Assembly: GCA_029721435.1 (NCBI GenBank)
Contig: CM056573.1
Location: forward strand, 153,967,947 to 154,031,946
From: Gymnothorax reevesii
Lineage: Eukaryota > Chordata > Actinopteri > Anguilliformes > Muraenidae
Reading direction: 5' to 3'
Length of the DNA: 64,000 nt
Part shown: in pieces, positions 56,541 to 64,000 of the stretch
Position numbering within the stretch: position 1 is the stretch's first letter
Layout: each line of letters opens with the position of its first letter
Made by a program: the position numbers and the translations under genes
Notes under the pieces: generated by a model
The model's input: the letters and a program-made list of their open reading frames with translations, nothing else
Told to the model about the DNA's origin: nothing
Database searches by the model: none

Positions 56541-56636
56541 GTCTGGAGGTGCCCGCATCAAAACGCCATCGGTGAAAGGGGTACTGGACCTGGACAAACT
56601 AAAGGAGGAGCGTCACAGTGACCCCGAAAGCATAAG
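56541..56636 (+). CDS. kmt2b: kmt2b exon: KTPSVKGVLDLDK segment
   Basis: 96 bp, phase 2 to 2, acceptor tttcagcag, donor ATAAG|gtttgg. Encodes SGGARIKTPSVKGVLDLDKL, KEERHSDPESI. KTP.V.GVLDLD is a KMT2B signature. The acceptor is a tandem NAGNAG; the upstream AG would add one codon (AGC) without frame change. Confidence 0.95.
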
Positions 56637-58028
56637 GTTTGGGAATGCAAACCGCTTGTCCATGTAGCTTAACCCCTTCAATGTTATGAAATATTACTAT
56701 TGAAGGCAATATTATGACCTGTCTCGTTCTGTCCAGCGTGGTTTATTTTCTCTAGCAGTACGAGGCACTTGTTAACTAGTAGGATAATTTATCATCACAA
56801 AAATGCTGGGAACCTTGAAAGCAATTGTCTCATTATGACCGCCGCCAAGGTGGGGAAACTCGTTAACAAGGAAACGCGCTTTGTAATTGTATCTAACAGG
56901 TATCTATTTTTAGTTTACTGGCCGATAAGCTATTCTCTTGGTATTGCGTCTGCCGTCCGGAACATTTTTTTTAGTCTTTTTTTTTTTTTTTGACCTGATG
57001 AATTTTCATGTACATTTGCGATAAGATACTACTAGACCATATCTCCAGACTTTTTTTTTTTTTTGGATTTTTGTTTGAATTATTTTTGTCCGTTTTATGG
57101 TTCCTTGAAATTTTGGCCCCAATTTTAAAGATAGGACAGAAATTTTTAGAAGTTATTTCTCAAAAAATGTGCAATTAATTTTTTTTTTTACTTAACTTTT
57201 TTTTTTAACTCAACTTGCATTGGTACTGTCAATGTACAGTGCAAGCGCCATTTTGATTGAATCGATGGAAGTGGGTCTAGTGGGGGCGCTATGCAAGATG
57301 GCCTGTGGAGGCCAAATGATTCCAGATGGAGATTAAGTTTGTATTATCGACATATAGGAAGTCATATATCACCTGTATTTTGACAATATTAAATTTGTCC
57401 TCAGATGACTTGGTCAAACTTGAGGTCAGGGAAAATATTAACAATGTGAAGAGATATGGCTTGAAATTTCAAAAAATTAGTTCTCAAAAACTATGATAAC
57501 TTTTTTCTAAATCTGGCAATCATCTCACCTTGATAGTCTTAATACAGAGTGTGAGTACCATTTTGATTGAATCAACGGAAGTGGGTCTAGTGGCGGCGCT
57601 GTACTTTAGCATTGGGTCTTATGTAGAATGGGTAAAATCGCCTGTGGAAGCTAAATGGTTGCAGATGGAGATTAAGTTTTTATTACTGACATACAGGAAG
57701 TTATATACGACCTATATTTTGGCTGTGTTAAAGTTGACCTCAGATGACCTTGAAAGGTCAAACTTAAGGTCAAGCAAAATGTTACCATTTTCAAAGGCTT
57801 CTAGGCTCGAAAATATTGAAGATTGGGAACATGTGTGTTGAACCCTTATAAGAAGTCAAATATCATGGCCAAAAGATGAGCCTGGTGTAAAAATGGAGCA
57901 CAAAATGAGATCTTTCATATCCCACATTTTGATCTGGCCCCTTGAAGTTTTCCTAACACACACTTTTTCAAGTTTTCTCGGGCAAATGACAAGACATGAC
58001 ACATTTATGGTTCCAATATTTGTTTTAA
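56637..58028. other. Intron 19, left part, with tandem repeat
   Basis: T-rich runs at 56980-56992 and 57050-57064. The tandem repeat at 57230-57840 is listed separately. No exon seen. Confidence 0.5.
57230..57840. repeat. Two-copy ~310-bp tandem repeat
   Basis: CCATTTTGATTGAATC begins at 57248 and again at 57558. Both continue GGAAGTGGGTCTAGTGG, CAGATGGAGATTAAGTTT, ACATA.AGGAAGT and CCTCAGATGAC. The two differ at many positions. Similar phrases occur at 38940-39020, so it belongs to a dispersed repeat. Confidence 0.75.
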
Positions 58029-58259
58029 CAATCCCAATTCCGAAATAGTTGGGACAAAGTGTAAGTTGTGAATAAAATCAAAACCCAATGACTTTTAAAT
58101 CACACCAGTCAGTATTTTATTCACAACAGAGATAGCAAATGTTGAAACTGAGAAATTTTACAATTTTATCCACAAAAGGAGCTCATTTCAAATTTGATGG
58201 CTGCCTCAGGTCTCAAAAAAGTTAGGACAGGGGCCTGTTTACCATGGTGTAGCATCCCC

Positions 58260-59290
58260 TCTTCTTTATAACACACACTGGAGGCGTCTGGGCATTGAGT
58301 TTAGCCATTAGAATTTGATCCCACTCCTGTTTAATATTGGTTACCAGCTGCTGGAGAGTTTTGGGTCTCCTTTGATGGTCTTTTCATTTAATTATGCTCC
58401 AAATGTTCTCAATCGGTGAAAGATCAAGACTGCAGGCAGGCCAGTTCAGCACACGGACTCTTTACTACGAAGCCATGCGTTTTGCGTTGTCCTGCTGAAA
58501 TACACAAGGCCTTCCCTGGAATAGATGTCATCTGGAGGGGAGTGCATGTTGCTCTAAAACCTTTATATACCTTTCAGCATTCATGGTGCTTTTTAGCTCG
58601 CCGGGACGAATGTCCGGAGAGCTATTGTCGTACCCCCGGCGTCTGCGTCCGTCCGCGTGCAGAAAAACTTTAACCTCGCCCCCCGGCGAGCTTTGTTGTC
58701 TTTCTGACAACTCTTGTTAAAACATGCAAGTGTCCCACACCATATGCACTAATGCATCCCCATACCATCCGAGATGCTGGCTTTTGAACTGAACACTGAT
58801 AACAGGAGGAGTGTTCTTTCTCTTCTTTAGCCTGGAGGACACAACGCCCATGATTTCCAACAAGAATGTCAAATTTGCACTCGTCTGACCACAGGACACT
58901 TTGCTACAGTCCATTTTAAATGAGCCTTGGCCCACAGAACACGGCGGCGCTTCTGGATCATGCTCAACAATGGCTTCCTTTTTGCAAGAGAGAGAGTTTT
59001 AGGTAGCATCTGTGGATGGCACAGAGGACTGTGCTTACAGACAGTGGTTTCTTTAAGTATTCCTGGGCCCATTTAGTAATGTCAATGACAGAATCATGCC
59101 GGTGAGTGATGCAGTGGTATCTGAAGGCCCGAAGATCACGGGCATCCAGTAAAGGTCTTTGGTCTTGTCCTTTACGCACAGAGATTCTTCCAGTTTCTCA
59201 GAATCTTTTGATGAAGTTATGCACTCTCGATGATGAGACCTTCAAAGCCTTTGCAATTTGACGTTGAGGAATATTATTTTTAAAGTATGC
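58260..59290 (-). pseudogene. Tc1 transposase pseudogene
   Basis: Minus strand: IPQRQIAKALKVSSSRVHNF (HTH, about 59193-59265), GQDQRPLLDARDLRAFRYHC, WAQEYLKKPLSVSTV, then [17 protein letters not shown], and at the C-terminus RPKTLQQLVTNIKQEWDQIL (about 58330-58395). Frameshifts, stops and the nested foldback break the middle; the catalytic aspartates could not all be placed. Inactive. Confidence 0.82.
58595..58692. repeat. 98-bp foldback with CGTCCGTCC core
   Basis: AGCTCGCCGGG on the left and CCCGGCGAGCT on the right are inverted. The centre has GTCTGCGTCCGTCCGCGTGC. It sits inside the Tc1 transposase pseudogene, so it moved recently relative to that copy. Confidence 0.75.
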
Positions 59291-59297
59291 CACAACT

Positions 59298-59302
<5 letters not shown>

Positions 59303-59345
<43 letters not shown>
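59303..59345. repeat. (TA)n microsatellite
   Basis: An unbroken TA run of about 21 units within the transposase pseudogene. Confidence 0.95.
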
Positions 59346-59348
<3 letters not shown>

Positions 59349-60479
59349 TGCCTCCACGGGTTGGAGAGCCTCTGGCCATCTTAACTTCTGAGAGACTCGG
59401 CCTCTCTAAGACATCCCTTTTATAGCCAATCATGTTACACACTTAATGCCAGTTAACTTAATTACTTGCTTAATGTTCTTTCACCTGGTTCTCTTTCATA
59501 TTAACCCTCTATTAACCACTGTAGCATTTCTGCTGCATAAAGTGAAAGGGTTAACAGCCTGGACACCCTGCTGGTTTTGTTTCTTATTGCCAAATAAACA
59601 TTTGAGAATAACTTGAATGGTCCGTCACTGGAAGTTTTCCATTCGCAATTTCGAAATTTAAAAAAAAATATTTTTCTAAATATTGGCCCATAATCAACAT
59701 ATTTGCCTAGGGAAATGATTTTTACACAGTTGGAAACGTACTTTGTTAACAGAGGGTTAATAGCTTTTTCAGCCCTTTTTTGCCTGTGTCCCAACTTTTT
59801 TGAGCCAGCCAGAAAATTTTAAATGAGCTCATTTTGTGGCTAAAAATGTGAAATGTCTCAGTTTCAACATTTGAAATGTTATCTATGTTCTATTGTAAAT
59901 AACAAATTGGCTCATGTAATCTGAAAGTCATTGCATTTTGATTTTATTCACAATTTACACTTTGTCCCAGCTATTTTGGAATTGGGGTTGTACTGCACTA
60001 TATCATAGTTATTGAATTGGTGGAGAAGTTGCCATTGAAACTTCCATACTTTCCATAATATTGAGGCTTGAAGGTAGGCACAGAACAAATCTCATGAAAG
60101 AAAATTTAGATTTTGGTTTAAGATTGCGACACCTAGAATGGGCACAGAATTGGTGTAATTGCAGTTTTTAACAGTGTTCCAATATGTTTTTCAGCTCTGA
60201 CGATTTCATTTAGCCATCTCTCATACACACAAAGTAATGTTGGCTCAAAAATGCTAGATAAAAATGACCTGAGAAATTTTGACCTACCCTCTGTATTTCT
60301 CGAGCCTGTAACTCTAAAAATATTCACAAGATCAAAGTGAAATTTTGTAAAAATTCATTAAATATACTGAAGTTATCTTACTCGAATAATCAGCTGATTC
60401 TGAGGGGGTCAGTTGGGAGGCACTTGTTGATTTTATACGGAATGACCCAAGTATAAACTTTTTTCCTGTCCTGTAAGTA

Positions 60480-62205
60480 TTACTTTGATTACCACCGGGT
60501 GGGGTTTTACTTTGCTCATTTTTTGCGATTTTGCCTTTTTTAATTTGTGCATTTATTGTCAATAACATTTTTATGCATATTGTTTTTCGTCTGTCCGTCC
60601 GTCTGTCTGTCCGCACTTTGCCATGGCTATAACTTTTGAACGATTCATGATAGGACTTTGATACTTGGCATATGCATTGCTTGTGAGAAGGCATTTTAGA
60701 AGGGGTCATGACTTTTGACCTTGTGACCTTGACCTTGGAGCATGACGTTTGGTGACAAAAACTTTAACATAGGCCATAACGTTTCATTAGCTAGTAATAG
60801 GCATTTGACACCTGGCATATGTATTCCTTAGGACAGTGGTTCCCAAACTTTTTCTGCTGGGCCCCCCTTTGGTACATAAAAAAAGTTTTGCGCCCCCCCC
60901 CCCAAAAAAAAATAGGTAATACATACGCACATTTTGTTTTCAGAAACCATTGCAGTTCTTTTCACTCATTGTAATTTATATAAACCTCAACCTTTTTGGA
61001 AAAAATGTAAGTAAACGGTCATAAACTGTAGATTGTCATAAACTAAAACTAGGCTACTTTTAGAATAGCAAAATAACAAACAACCACGGTGTAATTATTT
61101 TAAGTGTAACTGTTTTCAAGCACCTTAACTGTGTAATTATGTTCAGTGTAACAGGTTTATTTTTTTTAATATACCACAACATTGCTATTTATGCATTTTC
61201 CGGACACCAACAGAAACTTACTTGCATACAGCCAATCAGCAACCTTGTGCGGACCGCTGAAGGAGTGTCTCGAGACAGTTACATTTTCCTCTCTTCACTG
61301 GCCTCGCACTTTTAAGTTAAAATACGTTAACCGAGATCGCGTCAGCTTATTCTAGAAAATATGAATGCTCTGCACAGATGATTTTTGTCCAGCCTAGCTG
61401 GGAACATTAAAAATGATTGGCACGTTTGGAAACGGCCACAGTTATTTTCCAATTAAGGACACGAAAATTTAATAATGCAAAATCTCTTTTAAAGTATAAA
61501 ATCATTAGGCTGTATCACACTCCTCTGCCTGAGAATAGCTGTCTACTTAAAATTATGTTTCTATGATGCAGAAAGACAGCGAAGTACGAAAAAAAATTCA
61601 TGAACACCACTTGCCGAACCTGCCAATATGTTTGTAACGTTCAGTTGGTGGGCTAGATAAAAATAATCTGTCGGCATACAGAGCATTCATATTATCGAGA
61701 ATAAGATGACGCAATCTCGGTTATTTCTGCTTTGTATTCATCGGATTTTGTTCAGTGTCACTTACCATTTTATTATCAATATGCCAGATCAGTGCAGGAT
61801 AAAAAGCGGCGAGTTGGGTATCGCGAGACTACATTACCGGCTTCAAATATTTGAACAACTACATTCATAAATTATTTATGAAAATGGCAGGCTAGATGAA
61901 TGATTTGGCGAACAGTTATGTTGAGAGTAAGGCAGGCATTTACGATGTTATCGCAGAATTCTGGGCAGCGATTGGACTGTATGCAAATGATTTTCTGTTG
62001 GTGTCCGGAACTCCCGCACCCCGCGCCCCCCCTGCAATTGCTCTGCGCGCCCCCCACTTTGGGAACCACTGCCTTAGGATAAGGCCTTTCTGATGAGGTA
62101 ATGAATGTTCACCTTGACCTTTAACCTTTGATTGACTCATGATAGGCCTTTAATGGTTAGCATGTACATGTTATGTATGGGGGCATCAGTGTTTCACAAA
62201 CACAT
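60480..62205. repeat. Interspersed repeat with CCGTCCGTC and GACCTTGACC phrases
   Basis: Starts near ACCACCGGGTGGGGTTTTAC, then GTCTGTCCGTCCGTCTGTCT, CCATGGCTATAACTTTTGAA, CATGATAGGACTTTGATACT and TGACCTTGTGACCTTGACCT. The phrase recurs after the hAT (62091-62160: ACCTTGACCTTTAACCTTTG, ATGATAGGCC). The repeat was thus continuous before the hAT at 60844-62071 split it. Confidence 0.65.
60844..62071. mobile_element. hAT MITE with CAGTGGTTCCCAAACTTT ends
   Basis: The left end is CAGTGGTTCCCAAACTTTTT and the right end is AAAGTGGGGGGC...GGGAACCACTG read inward to outward. The 8-bp duplication CCTTAGGA is perfect (60836-60843 and 62072-62079). GC-poor interior with CGCCCCCC blocks near both ends (60890-60903 and 62020-62058). 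No transposase was recognised. The TIR and the central TA of the duplication resemble Charlie/Buster-type hATs. Confidence 0.9.
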
Positions 62206-63939
62206 CTTGTTTTTTTTCATTTTTTCTGCCTGGTCTTCCTATTTCATATTTTTTGAAGCGCATATTCCTATTTTCCTATTTTTCTGAGGGCAGTTGGAAC
62301 TTGACACCCTGTACTTGCTTATAGTATCTATCCAGCATAAAAATGATCTCTTGCGTCAGAAAAAATAGTTCTACTAGGTTTCAAAAACTTCAGCTATTAG
62401 GCTAATGGTATTCCGATTAAGGGTGACAGGGCTGTTCTTCCCCCGGAGTTTTCGTCCACAAATATTTTATCCCTGGACTTTTTATTAATGAAGAAAGGAG
62501 AAGACGCCTGCACACTTACTCCAAGCCACCAAGGAAATCTTTATTGACTAAAAAAGGACAACGTTTCGATCCGACTTGGATCTTTGTCTGGTCAACAATT
62601 GTTTACTTGCGTGGATGCTGCTGCCCGTCCCTGTGTAGTATGTAATAAGCAGAGTGCCCCCACGTTTTGCGTTCGTCAACAAAGGCGCATAGTTCGGTCT
62701 TACTATGCCTCCTTAATTTAGCTGTCAAAAACTGACAATTGACTTTTGACCAGTTTTTTGTTGGTCAGTCCTGCAGACTGTTTCAGCTGCCTTAAGATAG
62801 CAAAGCGGCATCCTTGCACCAGATAACTGGTCATTTCAAGACCAACATGCCCATGGGGGCTCAGGTTGATGCAATTACATTTGCTATCAATGCAAAATGG
62901 GCGCAGGATGGGATAGGGACAACTGCGATGGTACTGAGAGTGGCTTTGTGCCACTATGCACTGGGTGTAAGATGGAGTGCTTGTAAAATTTGATGTATTC
63001 ATGGCTTCATGCAAATGAAAACATTTTTTTGAGAAAATATCTATTTTCTTTTTTTTGTACTTTATTTTGAAAATTGATATAAAAAAATTTATCTGTGACA
63101 TTTGGGTTAATTCTGTTCTAATTATGCTGCTATGGAATAGATTGATCTGACAAGTACCAGCGGTTGTAAAATTAATTGTTAAATGATATAGCTGCGTTAT
63201 TATGCCAAGTATCTTGTATTCAGGTGTGAATTACATAGGTTATTTAGCATTTTAACAAGCTTTGATTATTATTTGGCCAAACGTGACATGGAAATGCACC
63301 CAAATATCACAAAGAAATGTACCCTTAAAAGCTAATGCTATTCAAAAAATAGTGACCTCCCATAATATATACTCGTGATATTCAAAATCTATCCTGAACC
63401 ATATGCGAATTGGTTATTTTTACTTCGAAACCACAATATATTAGAATATATATTAGAAACGCCTATTTATGTATATTGGCACCCTAAGCAAATTTTAGCC
63501 GATAAATATTATCAGTGCAGATCGAATGTACATTTATGTACATGTAGTTTGCTGGGGAATTCCACTTGCGTTAAAAAAGAATGACAATTTTTTTGGGGCG
63601 GAATTACCCTTCATGCTGTCTTTCCTGTGTAGGTTTGTGCACTTCATCAGTTCCTCCACATTATCTTACCTCCACTGTTCGCTTCATCAAGCAAGGCACT
63701 TAACCTTTTCGTGTCCAGTTTCAAAGATTGAAAATGAAAGCAAAATGTCCAAAACAGGGTAATAATTGGCGTTTATACTCAATTGTTCATGTCTCTTTTT
63801 TTATAGATCAAGAAAATTTGTAATTATATGCAATTTGTCTTTATTGCGGAAATTAGAGGTTTCATATGAAGTCAGGATATTTTTGGGCGATATGAAGTCA
63901 CGTCATTTGTGGTTTTTATTATGTTCTTTTTTTTTTCAG
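62206..63939. other. Intron 19, right end; possible retroelement tail
   Basis: At 62530-62600, CTTTATTGACTAAAAAAGGA, CAACGTTTCGATCCGACTTG and GATCTTTGTCTGGTC form a phrase typical of dispersed fish retroelement ends. No coding exon was seen between 56637 and 63939, although a poorly conserved exon could be missed. Confidence 0.4.
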
Positions 63940-64000
63940 ACCAGGACCTTGGGATCGATTGGCCTCTGCATCCCATGCAGCAGACCATGGCAACATCAGA
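63940..64000 (+). CDS. kmt2b: kmt2b exon, cut by window end
   Basis: 61 bases visible, entering in phase 2, acceptor ttttttttcag. Encodes PGPWDRLASASHAADHGNIR. No signature residues, but the strong acceptor and the open frame in the expected phase support it. The exon continues beyond the window toward FYRC and SET. Confidence 0.65.

Larger units (their letters stand above)
58029..59990 (-). mobile_element. Tc1-like transposon with nested foldback
   Basis: The ends are CAATCCCAATTCCGAAATAG at about 58029 and ATTTTGGAATTGGGGTTG ending at 59990, followed by TA; the left TA has decayed. The inverted repeats extend through GTTGGGACAAAGTGT and TTTATTCACAA. Same subfamily as 46553-48171 by protein motifs. 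It contains a small foldback (58595-58692) and a (TA)n run at 59303-59345. Confidence 0.88.
5001..64000 (+). other. kmt2b: kmt2b gene region, partial (20 exons and introns)
   Basis: MLL-family histone H3 lysine 4 methyltransferase. KMT2B works in the nucleus within the WRAD (WDR5, RBBP5, ASH2L, DPY30) and menin complexes at promoters and enhancers. All 19 complete exons have AG acceptors and GT donors, and phases match at every junction. The join gives 5,691 nt, exactly 1,897 codons with no stop. KMT2B rather than KMT2A is favoured by LLCASKG, NYCPIC.KCYEDNDY, NHWVHAKCEGLSD, SCGPC, KTPSVKGVLDLDK and the VNRLGQIFVK motif. The CXXC part lies upstream and FYRC-SET downstream of the window. Introns total about 53 kb and are filled with transposons. 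Confidence 0.9.

Noticed and set aside
1..64000. CRISPR arrays, tRNA or rRNA genes, bacterial operons
   Set aside because: No regularly spaced identical repeats, no cloverleaf or rRNA signature, and the gene structure is eukaryotic.

Overview
The window looks like nuclear DNA of a ray-finned (probably teleost) fish. It has GT-AG introns, AT-rich intron sequence, and transposon families typical of fish: several Tc1 families, hAT elements with 8-bp target duplications, PIF/Harbinger, a DIRS tyrosine-recombinase retrotransposon and LINE remnants. I cannot name the species.

The only host gene I recognise is on the + strand and fills the window from 5001 to the right edge. Twenty exons (the last cut by the window end) join without a frame error into 1,897 codons of a histone H3K4 methyltransferase of the MLL family. 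The PHD fingers resemble KMT2B (MLL2/MLL4) more than KMT2A, so I call it kmt2b (fish may carry kmt2ba and kmt2bb; I cannot tell which). The exons encode, in order: PHD1-PHD3, the degenerate bromodomain region, the extended PHD (ePHD), FYRN, a 3.3-kb exon carrying the Taspase1 cleavage site, and the start of the segment before FYRC and SET. The CXXC-containing 5' part lies left of the window; FYRC and SET lie right of it.

Most of the rest is transposon sequence within introns. 1-5000: a minus-strand LINE 3' end split by a 1.8-kb foldback hAT. Intron 1 (5115-11610): a Tc1 copy, then an ATTC-phased repeat split by a hAT that itself contains a Tc1. Intron 2 (11758-21142): a LINE remnant with a MITE in its reverse-transcriptase motif, a hAT MITE, and a 4.8-kb DIRS element. 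Intron 5 (22413-28578): a Harbinger element containing a hAT, then a tandem duplication containing a MITE. Intron 7 (29244-35744): three hAT elements, one holding a Tc1 and a foldback. Introns 8-12 (35856-50069): four Tc1 copies or fragments, short tandem repeats and hAT fragments. Intron 19 (56637-63939): a tandem repeat, a Tc1 copy, a hAT and a repeat with a GTCCGTCC core.

Insertion ends were placed from terminal inverted repeats and target-site duplications read directly from the sequence. Family names rest on recognised protein motifs and terminal sequences, without any database search.
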